Shown: in pieces, positions 6,379 to 13,109 of the stretch
Layout of the letters: every line of letters begins with the position of its first letter
Numbering within the stretch: position 1 is the first letter of the stretch
NCBI GenBank assembly: GCA_964628455.1
Contig: CAZVPD010000102.1
Coordinates: forward strand, 1 to 14,156
DNA length: 14,156 nucleotides
Direction of reading: 5' to 3'
DNA from: JAQVWU01 sp964628455
GTDB taxonomy: Bacteria > Bacillota > Clostridia > Oscillospirales > CAG-272
Program-made: the position numbers and the translations under genes
Notes under the pieces: generated by a model
Database searches by the model: none
The model's input: the letters and a program-made list of their open reading frames with translations, nothing else
Told to the model about the DNA's origin: nothing

Positions 6379-8046
6379 ATGACAGACGACTCATCAGCGA
6401 TTAACGGAAATTTCATACACGACATTATAGACGCCGACCGTGCCGCCGGCAGCGATAAACCCGTTCATACGCGTTTCCCGCCCGAACCCAACGGTTATCT
6501 GCATATCGGTTCGGCTAAAGCGATATGGATCAATTACTCAACCGCAAAGAAATACGGGGGATTGTTCAACCTGCGTTATGACGATACAAATCCGGCAAAG
6601 GAAGACGACGAGTATGTGCAGTCCATTTACGAAGATCTGATGTGGCTGGGAGCGGTCCCCGACGGCGGTGTTTTTTACGGTTCCGATTATTTTGACAAAT
6701 GTTACGAATACGCAATGCTGCTGATCAAAAAAGGACTTGCCTACGTCTGCGACCTGACAGCGGAAGAAATGCGCTCGTACCGCGGAACCCTGACCGAAGC
6801 GGGGAAAAACAGCCCCTGGAGAGACCGTCCGGCGGAAGAAAATCTCGATTTGTTTGAAAGGATGAAGAACGGCGAGTTTCCGGACGGCAGCAAAACACTT
6901 CGCGCGAAAATCGATATGGCTTCACCCAATATGAATATGCGTGATCCGGCCATTTACAGGATCCTCCATACATCACATCACCGTCAGGGAAACAAATGGT
7001 GCATATATCCGCTTTATGATTATGCGCATCCGATTCAGGACGCGCTTGAAGGCATTACCTATTCTCTGTGTTCCATCGAATTCGAAAATCACAGACCTCT
7101 TTATGACTGGGTGGTCGACAGCATCGGCATCTTTGATCCGCGGCCTCATCAGTATGAATTCGCGCGTCTGAATGTTACGAACACCGTTATGAGCAAGCGC
7201 TACCTGCGGCGGCTGGTCGAGCAGAAAACGGTGGACGGATGGGACGACCCGCGTATGCCGACATTATGCGCTTTACGCCGCCGCGGATATACGCCCGAAT
7301 CGATTTTCGACTTTGTAAAAAGAGCGGGCGTCGCAAAAGCATACAGTCTGGTGGATATCGAACTGCTTGAGCACTGTATCCGCGAGGAACTCAACGGGAA
7401 AGCGGAAAGACGGATCGCGGTTTTGAATCCCGTTAAAGTCACGGTCACGAACTACCCGGTAGACAAAACCGAATATTTTCCCCTGCCGAACAATCCGTCC
7501 GAACCGGAATCGGAAATGCGCATGCTTCCCTTCACGCGCGAACTGTTTATCGAACGGGAAGATTTCGAGGAAATCCCCCCGCCCAAATTCTTCCGGCTCA
7601 AACCCGGCGGCGAAGTCCGTCTGATGGGCGCTTATATTGTCCGGTGCACGGGAGTTTTAAAAGACAGAAGCGGCCGTATAACGGAAATCCTATGCACATG
7701 TGATTTTGACACCGGCGGAAAAAATCCTTCCGACGGACGTAAAATCAAAGGGACTATCCACTGGCTCTCCGCTCCCTTCGCTTCGGAAACCGATATCATG
7801 CTTTTTGACCATCTGTTCACCATAGAAAACGTCAATGAGATACCGGAAAACGCAGTCTATGACGATTATCTGAATCCGGATTCGGCAACGCGTTTGAAAG
7901 GCTGCAAGATCGAAAAATCACTCGCCGATCCGGACTCGAATGAACGCTATCAGTTTGTCCGGAACGGTTATTTCATCCGTGACTCAAAATACAAAAACAC
8001 CTTTAACCGTATCGTATCTCTCAAAGACAATTATAAAAACAGATAA
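6379..8046 (+). CDS. glnS: Glutamine--tRNA ligase
   Basis: Charges tRNA-Gln directly with glutamine. Class I synthetase with PPEPNGYLHIG (residues 34-44) and VMSKRYL (VMSKR at 270-274), the standard GlnRS versions of the two ATP-binding motifs. LRYDDTNP (65-72 region) and the segment SLCSIEFENHRPLYDW, with the Cys/Glu pattern seen in GlnRS rather than GluRS, support glutamine specificity. The C-terminal half has the two beta-barrel anticodon-binding region (for example KGTIHWLSA). Length 555 matches bacterial GlnRS. The ribosome site GGAGG precedes the ATG at good spacing. In bacteria this enzyme descends from a eukaryote-type gene spread by horizontal transfer (established knowledge); most Firmicutes use the amidotransferase route instead, so its presence beside gltX is informative. 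metY starts 9 bp after its stop. Confidence 0.96.
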   Translation: MTDDSSAINGNFIHDIIDADRAAGSDKPVHTRFPPEPNGYLHIGSAKAIWINYSTAKKYGGLFNLRYDDTNPAKEDDEYVQSIYEDLMWLGAVPDGGVFYGSDYFDKCYEYAMLLIKKGLAYVCDLTAEEMRSYRGTLTEAGKNSPWRDRPAEENLDLFERMKNGEFPDGSKTLRAKIDMASPNMNMRDPAIYRILHTSHHRQGNKWCIYPLYDYAHPIQDALEGITYSLCSIEFENHRPLYDWVVDSIGIFDPRPHQYEFARLNVTNTVMSKRYLRRLVEQKTVDGWDDPRMPTLCALRRRGYTPESIFDFVKRAGVAKAYSLVDIELLEHCIREELNGKAERRIAVLNPVKVTVTNYPVDKTEYFPLPNNPSEPESEMRMLPFTRELFIEREDFEEIPPPKFFRLKPGGEVRLMGAYIVRCTGVLKDRSGRITEILCTCDFDTGGKNPSDGRKIKGTIHWLSAPFASETDIMLFDHLFTIENVNEIPENAVYDDYLNPDSATRLKGCKIEKSLADPDSNERYQFVRNGYFIRDSKYKNTFNRIVSLKDNYKNR

Positions 8047-8055
8047 GGAGCAGTC

Positions 8056-9336
8056 ATGCCGGATTATAAGATCAACACCAAATGTGTGCAGTCGGGTTAT
8101 TCGCCGAAAAACGGAGAGCCCCGCATATTACCGATTTATCAGTCCACAACGTATAAATATGATTCAAGCGAGCAAATGGGCAATTTATTCGATCTGAAAG
8201 AAAGCGGATATTTTTATACCCGCCTGGCTAATCCGACCAACGACTCCGTGGCGGCACGTATATGCGACCTTGAGGGCGGCGCGGCAGCGCTGCTTACGTC
8301 ATCGGGCCAGGCCGCCTCATTTTATGCTTTGTTTAATATCTGTTCGGCCGGAGAACATATCGTTGCCTCATCGGCTATATACGGCGGTACCTATAATCTG
8401 ATCGCCACAACGATGAAAAGGATGGGGATCGAGGCTACATTTGTCGATCCGGACTGCACGGAAAAAGAGCTTCATGATGCTTTTCGCCCGAATACAAAAG
8501 CTGTCTTTGCCGAAACGCTGTCAAATCCTTTGCTTGTCGTTCTCGATATCGAAAAATTTGCCGCGGCCGCGCACGGCAGCGGAGTTCCGCTCATCATTGA
8601 CAATACCTTTCCTACACCCGTAAACTGTAATCCGTTCCGATTCGGAGCGGATATCATTACGCATTCGACCACAAAATATATGGACGGACATGCATCCTGT
8701 GTCGGCGGCGCCATCATTGACAGCGGAAATTTCGACTGGCTGAAATATTCCGCCAGATTCCCGGAACTGACGGAACCGGATGAATCCTATCACGGGATCC
8801 GCTATGCCCAGACTTTCGGTAAAGGCGCTTATATTACCAAAGCAACGGTGCAGCTGATGCGCGACCTCGGCTCGGTTCCGGCGCCGATCAATTCTTTCAT
8901 ATTGAATTTGGGACTCGAAACTCTGCCGCTGCGTATGAAGCAGCACTGTGAAAACGCAAAAAAGGCGGCTTTATATCTTAAATCGAACAGCAGAGTTTCA
9001 TGGGTCAATTATCCGGGTCTCAGCGATGACAAATACTACGGACTTGCGCAGAAATATATGCCCGGCGGAACCAGCGGTGTTCTGTCCTTCGGCTTGTCCG
9101 GCGGGCGTGACGCCGCGGTCAGGTTCATGGACGGTCTGAAACTTGCTTCTGTTGTCACCCACGTTGCCGACGCGCGCACCTGTGTACTGCATCCCGCCAG
9201 CACCACCCACCGTCAGCTCACCGAAGCTCAGATGGCCGCGTCGGGGATAAGCAGCGACCTGATCCGGTTATCGGTCGGCATTGAAGACGCCGGCGATATT
9301 ATCGCGGACCTTGATCAGTCCCTGGCCGGTATTTAA
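8056..9336 (+). CDS. metY: O-acetylhomoserine sulfhydrylase (PLP enzyme)
   Basis: Makes homocysteine from an O-activated homoserine and sulfide in the methionine pathway; PLP-dependent, of the Cys/Met metabolism fold. The PLP lysine is Lys207 in HSTTKYMDGH, preceded by IIDNTFPTP, which carries the conserved Asp for the PLP pyridine nitrogen. YTRLANPT and SGQAA(S) are the phosphate-binding and cofactor-stacking segments. The length of 426 and the insertion with GNLFDLKESGYFY fit MetY rather than the shorter cystathionine gamma-synthase/lyase or methionine gamma-lyase forms. AAGGAG precedes the ATG. As last gene of the operon, 9 bp after glnS, it is followed by a hairpin terminator. The hom gene about 7.7 kb away on the other strand supplies the same pathway. 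Exact acyl donor (acetyl versus succinyl or phospho) is inferred. Confidence 0.9.
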   Translation: MPDYKINTKCVQSGYSPKNGEPRILPIYQSTTYKYDSSEQMGNLFDLKESGYFYTRLANPTNDSVAARICDLEGGAAALLTSSGQAASFYALFNICSAGEHIVASSAIYGGTYNLIATTMKRMGIEATFVDPDCTEKELHDAFRPNTKAVFAETLSNPLLVVLDIEKFAAAAHGSGVPLIIDNTFPTPVNCNPFRFGADIITHSTTKYMDGHASCVGGAIIDSGNFDWLKYSARFPELTEPDESYHGIRYAQTFGKGAYITKATVQLMRDLGSVPAPINSFILNLGLETLPLRMKQHCENAKKAALYLKSNSRVSWVNYPGLSDDKYYGLAQKYMPGGTSGVLSFGLSGGRDAAVRFMDGLKLASVVTHVADARTCVLHPASTTHRQLTEAQMAASGISSDLIRLSVGIEDAGDIIADLDQSLAGI

Positions 9337-9344
9337 CGGAATAG

Positions 9345-9370
9345 ACGGCGGAATCGATATCCGCCGTTTT
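9345..9370 (+). terminator. Intrinsic terminator after metY
   Basis: An 8-bp GC-rich stem, ACGGCGGA (9345-9352) with TCCGCCGT (9360-9367), 7-nt loop, followed by a short T run (TTTT). It starts 8 bp after the metY stop. The weak T tract may allow some read-through into the next gene, for which I see no convincing promoter of its own. Confidence 0.75.
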
Positions 9371-9401
9371 ATGCAATACCAAACAAATTTCGGGAGCGGA
9401 C

Positions 9402-10139
9402 ATGAAATCAGACGAAATACCCGCTGACATTTTTAAGAATCCGAACAACGGCAGGATCGGAACATACGGGGAGAGGACGCTTCACGCCGTATTGAAAAAT
9501 TATTACGAACCCGATCAGAGCAGACATGAACAGCCTTTTATGGGTTATATAGCGGACATCTGCAACGAAAAGGGTGTTACCGAGATCCAGACTCGTAATT
9601 TCAATACCATGAGAAAAAAACTCGGGACTTTTCTTGAAAAAACCCCCGTTACCATTGTCTACCCCGCAGTGCGCCGGAAATGGCTTCTGTGGATCGATCC
9701 GGAAACCGGTGAAATCACCCCGAAGAGACGGTCACCGAAAACGGGGACCCCCTATATCGTATTCAATGAGCTGTATCGCATCAAATCCATGTTATGCCAT
9801 GCGAATCTGCATTTAAAAATACTGATGGTGGATCTCGAGGAATACCGTCAGCTCAACGGCTGGAGCCGTGATAAAAAACACGGTGCCACACGCAGCGAAC
9901 GCATACCTGTCGGTTTCGGCGATGAAATCGATATATACGATAAAAGCGATTATATCAAGCTTGTGCCTGAAAATCTGCCGTCCGTTTTTTACGCCGAGGA
10001 TTTCGGAAAGAACGCGCATATCAGCCGTTCCTGCGCTCAGACGGCACTGAATATTCTGAATTTTACGGAAACAGTCGAACGGATAGGCCGCGATAAAAAA
10101 GGTTTTGCCTATAAAATAAAAAAAGCCGGGGAACAGTAA
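9402..10139 (+). CDS. Nuclease-like (PD-(D/E)XK type) protein with C-terminal winged helix
   Basis: Conserved hypothetical protein of Clostridia type, function unproven. Residues 20-85 look like a restriction-endonuclease core: GERTLH with Glu24 on a helix, a hairpin strand GYIADI with Asp52, then VTEIQT with Glu61 and Gln63 (a D-x8-ExQ pattern, Gln in place of the usual Lys), and a Lys/Arg-rich helix NFNTMRKKL. Residues 83-145 continue an alpha/beta sheet (TIVYP, KWLLWID, ILMVDLEEY). Residues about 193-240 form a winged helix: YAEDFGKNAHISRSCAQTALNIL as helix-turn-helix, then a wing ending FAYKIKK, suggesting DNA binding. No signal peptide or membrane segment. The ribosome site GGGAG precedes the ATG. 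It stands alone between a terminator and a convergent terminator. Alternative: a sequence-specific regulator with an inactive nuclease fold. Confidence 0.75.
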   Translation: MKSDEIPADIFKNPNNGRIGTYGERTLHAVLKNYYEPDQSRHEQPFMGYIADICNEKGVTEIQTRNFNTMRKKLGTFLEKTPVTIVYPAVRRKWLLWIDPETGEITPKRRSPKTGTPYIVFNELYRIKSMLCHANLHLKILMVDLEEYRQLNGWSRDKKHGATRSERIPVGFGDEIDIYDKSDYIKLVPENLPSVFYAEDFGKNAHISRSCAQTALNILNFTETVERIGRDKKGFAYKIKKAGEQ

Positions 10140-10165
10140 AGTTCTCCGGACTTCTTTATTTTAAT
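10126..10165. terminator. Bidirectional intrinsic terminator overlapping a stop codon
   Basis: CCGGGGAAC (10126-10134) pairs with GTTCTCCGG (10141-10149) around a 6-nt loop that includes the TAA of the gene at 9402-10139; one pair is G-U. Plus-strand side: T-rich run (CTTCTTTATTTTA). Minus-strand side: seven Ts then ATTTTAT (10124-10112). It closes both convergent transcripts, the nuclease-like gene and the pgi/P-loop pair. Confidence 0.85.
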
Positions 10166-10577
10166 GTTCGACTACATATTTTAATATCTTCTGAGGAATT
10201 TCATCCGACGGTATGGACGACGTCATGACGATATTTATTTTATGCGACTGCGTCAGCAGTTCCATACGTTCGATGAAATCAACGAATTCATCCATAGTAT
10301 TGCCGCATATTTTAAGCGCGGAATCGACGAATATATCGGTTACATCATGATTCGAAGCGCAGATACCGGATAAAAATCCATACAGCATACATGCGTTATC
10401 AATTGTAAACTCGTCGGTGTCAATAAGCCGGGCCTGATATTTAACCTCATGAAGCAGTTTGTTGCCTTTTTCCACGCAAACCACCGCACCTATCGATGTG
10501 TCAACCGCATGGTTTACCATTTCGATTAAAAGCTTCGTCTTGCCCGTACCCTTTACGCCTACAATCAACTGAACCAT
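10161..10577 (-). CDS. Small P-loop NTPase of unknown function
   Basis: A 138-residue cytosolic protein with a Walker A motif right at the N-terminus, GVKGTGKT (residues 7-14), and a Walker B-like strand TDIFVDSAL ending in Asp86. A segment CVEKGNKLLHEVKYQARLIDTDEF links them. The family is a conserved clostridial hypothetical; relatives have sometimes been labelled ATPase or twitching-motility protein, a label I do not trust because no PilT motifs beyond the P-loop are present. At 138 residues it is barely one RecA-like core, so it may act as an oligomer or bind nucleotide without turnover (inference). The ATG has a strong ribosome site (AGGGGGAG). It follows pgi by 57 bp with no clear promoter between, so it probably belongs to the pgi transcript, and it ends at the bidirectional terminator. 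Confidence 0.82.
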   Translation of the reverse strand: MVQLIVGVKGTGKTKLLIEMVNHAVDTSIGAVVCVEKGNKLLHEVKYQARLIDTDEFTIDNACMLYGFLSGICASNHDVTDIFVDSALKICGNTMDEFVDFIERMELLTQSHKINIVMTSSIPSDEIPQKILKYVVEH

Positions 10578-10634
10578 TTCAATCTCCCCCTAAAAAATAT
10601 TTGTTTTTTATGCGTCCCCCGGACGGGAAATTCA

Positions 10635-12077
10635 TTATAAAAAATAATCGTAAATGTTCGGCTTCCCGGCGATTTTATCCAAAATCATGTTTTTCAGCCT
10701 GTTTTCAAGCTTGTTTCTTAACCCGGCATACTTATCGGTTCCGTCTTTATCCGGTTTTCCGAGAAGACCGTACATATTATTCTTGTATCCCTCGACACCG
10801 GGCTGGTCAAACGGATTGATTCCGAGCATATAACCGGAGATCGCGCAGGCAAGTTCGAAAAAATAAACCATATACCCGAATGAAGCTGCGCTTCTGTCTT
10901 TGATTTCTATGATGATATTCGGCACATCACCGTCCGTATGCGCAAGTGCCGTGGCAAGCATGGCGGTTTTATTGATCTTATCCATACTCTTGCCGGCAAG
11001 GTAATTCATGCCGTCGGACGAATCGTTTTCTTTTTCTATAGTCAGATCGACGGACGGATTTTTTATGCTGATCACCGTCTCGAACATAATGCGTCTGCCC
11101 TGCTGGATGATCTGCCCGAGCGAATGGAGGTCGGTTGAATAAGTCACCGAAGCCGGGAAAAGTCCGCGGTTGTTTTTTCCTTCGCTTTCACCGTATAATT
11201 GTTTCCACCATTCGCCGAAAACGGTGAGTGCCGGATCATAGCATGCGAAAATTTCGATATCTTTCTTTTTTATGTCGTATAAAATATTTCGGACAGCGGC
11301 ATAGCGCAGGCAGGGATTGGTATCGATACTGCCGCCGGCAAGTTCATGCATGGCGGTTTTTGCGCCTGTCATCAGGGCGTCAATGTCGATTCCGGCGACC
11401 GCAATCGGAAGCAGTCCGACAGATGTCAGAACAGAATAACGCCCGCCTATGTCATCCGGAACGGTAAAAGTTTCATATTGGTTTATTTCGGACATTTTTC
11501 TGAGCGTTCTATCGGGATCGGCGCCGGTTGTCACGAATATGCGTTCTTTTGCTCCGGACACGCCGTATTTATGCTCCAGCATGCTGCGGAATATCCTGAA
11601 AGCCAACGCTGTTTCCGTTGTTTCACCGGATTTTGAAATAACATTGATACATACGTTTTTATCTCTGCACAATCCGATCAACTCGTCGATCGCCGTCGCG
11701 CTGATCGAATTTCCGGTAAAATATACATCGGGCGTATCCTTGGACAAAACATTGTAATTCGGAGATTTGATATATTCGATTGCCGCCCTTGCTCCGAGAT
11801 ACGAACCGCCGATACCGAGAACTATAAATATGTCGCAGAGTTTTTTTATTTTCAAAGCTGTCTGCTTGATGCGCAAGAATTCTTCTTTATCATAATTATC
11901 CGGCAGTTTCCACCAGCCGAGAGGGGTCCTGTCTTTTTTTTCGAGACCGGGTATAAAATTCTTCTCATACCTTTTTTTTATTTCTGCATGAGCATCCTTT
12001 ACTTTTGCGGAAATATCCGTCATGTCTCCGGCAGATATGAAAGGATCGAGCAGCTTATCGATTAGAACGATTGACAT
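10635..12077 (-). CDS. pgi: Glucose-6-phosphate isomerase
   Basis: Interconverts glucose-6-phosphate and fructose-6-phosphate in glycolysis and gluconeogenesis. From the ATG at 12077 the protein has 480 residues. Seen: VLGIGGSYLGARA (86-98, first SIS domain), VISKSGETTETA (147-157, phosphate-binding Ser/Thr loop), GGRYSVLTSVGL (211-222, family signature), YGESEGKN (295-302) with the catalytic Glu, DLHSLGQ (316-322) with the catalytic His318, and QPGVEGYKNNMYG (425-437) with Lys432. All expected catalytic residues are there. The start at 12077 has AAGGAG 7-8 nt upstream; an in-frame ATG at 12131 would add 18 residues without a ribosome site and is rejected. A consensus promoter stands about 105 nt upstream and the P-loop gene follows. 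Confidence 0.96.
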   Translation of the reverse strand: MSIVLIDKLLDPFISAGDMTDISAKVKDAHAEIKKRYEKNFIPGLEKKDRTPLGWWKLPDNYDKEEFLRIKQTALKIKKLCDIFIVLGIGGSYLGARAAIEYIKSPNYNVLSKDTPDVYFTGNSISATAIDELIGLCRDKNVCINVISKSGETTETALAFRIFRSMLEHKYGVSGAKERIFVTTGADPDRTLRKMSEINQYETFTVPDDIGGRYSVLTSVGLLPIAVAGIDIDALMTGAKTAMHELAGGSIDTNPCLRYAAVRNILYDIKKKDIEIFACYDPALTVFGEWWKQLYGESEGKNNRGLFPASVTYSTDLHSLGQIIQQGRRIMFETVISIKNPSVDLTIEKENDSSDGMNYLAGKSMDKINKTAMLATALAHTDGDVPNIIIEIKDRSAASFGYMVYFFELACAISGYMLGINPFDQPGVEGYKNNMYGLLGKPDKDGTDKYAGLRNKLENRLKNMILDKIAGKPNIYDYFL

Positions 12078-12182
12078 TAAAGTCTCCTTGTATATAACAA
12101 ACTGACGCGCGGATGGACCTGTCGCGTGCATTTGATTTTTTTATGTTTAAAATTATCCGCCCGACAATTCTAAACCGATCTT

Positions 12183-12211
12183 ATTATAATCGATTTCTGG
12201 AAATATTTCAA
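12183..12211 (-). promoter_or_regulatory. Promoter of pgi
   Basis: Minus strand: TTGAAA (12211-12206), 17-nt spacer, TATAAT (12188-12183). It gives a leader of roughly 100 nt. Within that leader is only a weak inverted repeat (ACGCG at 12105-12109 with CGCGT at 12123-12127). Confidence 0.75.
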
Positions 12212-12280
12212 TACACTATCCTTTAAATTTCGGCATAAATTATGAGATAATTGATAATAGGATGTAAACAGTGATAAAAA

Positions 12281-12321
12281 CATTTAAAATAAAAGAAACA
12301 TACCTTGCCGTATGTTTCTTT
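12281..12321 (-). terminator. Intrinsic terminator of the lipoprotein gene
   Basis: A perfect 12-bp stem, AAAGAAACATAC (12292-12303) with GTATGTTTCTTT (12310-12321), 6-nt loop, followed on the minus strand by TTTTATTTTAAATG. It begins 7 bp after the stop codon at 12329. Confidence 0.85.
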
Positions 12322-12328
12322 ATCCTTT

Positions 12329-12850
12329 TTATTCTGCTGCTGTTTCTTCCTCGATCGCTTCCACGGTTGTATCTTCGAGGTCATTTTCTCCGAAAAGCTC
12401 CCATTCGGATTTATAGGGAACCGATTTTAATGTCGTCGGAGGATCGTCGCCGGGATCGCTCGAATAAAAAATGTATTCTATTTTATCGCCGTCGGCAATC
12501 GCGTTTGATGACGCTTTGCCGGTTGTCGGCTCGACATCGTTGATGGTATACATCCAGTAATAGGTGATGCCTTCGATTTCCGTATCGAAGTAATTCTTTA
12601 CTTTTGTAACGGAATTGCCGTTGGGATCAAGCGTAATGTTCAGCTCATATGTAGCTATCGCTTCATTGACCGCGTCGATTACCGTCGGATTTTCCGTATT
12701 AACTTTTACTTTACTGCTGAATATCCTGTCGTCACCCGCTCTGATAACAAGGTCTACGGTAATCTCGGATGTAGTTGTAACACAAGAACCGAATACACCG
12801 AGCGTAAATATTATGACAAGTGAAAATAATAGTATCTTTTTAAAGTTCAC
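12329..12850 (-). CDS. DUF4430-type lipoprotein
   Basis: Exported, lipid-anchored protein of 173 residues. Residues 1-22 are a signal peptide, ending in a lipobox VFGSC with Cys23 as the probable lipidated residue (Phe at -3 is less usual than Leu). Residues about 30-128 match the DUF4430 / transcobalamin-like C-terminal domain: a paired-strand start VDLVIRAGDD, TVIDAVNEAIATYEL, then the hallmark YYWMYTIND, a short loop, and IADGDKIEYIFY. Such domains occur on surface proteins and some cobalamin-binding proteins; here it stands alone, so the ligand is unknown. The tail (129-173) is acidic, rich in Asp/Glu/Thr. The start is GTG, supported by AGGAGG about 7 nt upstream. It has its own promoter and terminator, so it is monocistronic. 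Confidence 0.85.
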   Translation of the reverse strand: MNFKKILLFSLVIIFTLGVFGSCVTTTSEITVDLVIRAGDDRIFSSKVKVNTENPTVIDAVNEAIATYELNITLDPNGNSVTKVKNYFDTEIEGITYYWMYTINDVEPTTGKASSNAIADGDKIEYIFYSSDPGDDPPTTLKSVPYKSEWELFGENDLEDTTVEAIEEETAAE

Positions 12851-12878
12851 GTTTATACCTCCTAAAATTTATATATGA

Positions 12879-12907
12879 AGTATAATCAAATAAGCTCTTT
12901 TGTTCAA
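12879..12907 (-). promoter_or_regulatory. Promoter of the lipoprotein gene
   Basis: Minus strand: TTGAAC (12907-12902), 17-nt spacer, TATACT (12884-12879). The predicted start is near 12872, leaving a short leader carrying AGGAGG. The surrounding 12851-13109 is AT-rich and otherwise empty; I see no clear terminator for the gene that ends at 13110. Confidence 0.7.
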
Positions 12908-13109
12908 GCATAAATGATTAACATTATATTAATGAACTATTAAACCGTATTTTTTAGCATTTTAACATATTTTGTTTAAATAATATAAACATATAATTTA
13001 CCTGCCGGAAGAATTAACAGGAAAATCACAAAACAAGACCGCTTCAATGACATATAAAGTGAATACAGATCTGTTTTTGATCCGGGGCACGATCTTGTCT
13101 CCAAATATA

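Noticed and set aside
12078..12131. 18-residue N-terminal extension of Pgi from an upstream ATG
   Set aside because: No ribosome site at that ATG, the extra residues do not resemble the family, and the ATG at 12077 has AAGGAG at the right distance.
12271..12543. Plus-strand frame with a hydrophobic N-terminus that looks like a membrane peptide
   Set aside because: It reads through the terminator hairpin and then antisense to the lipoprotein gene; no Shine-Dalgarno.
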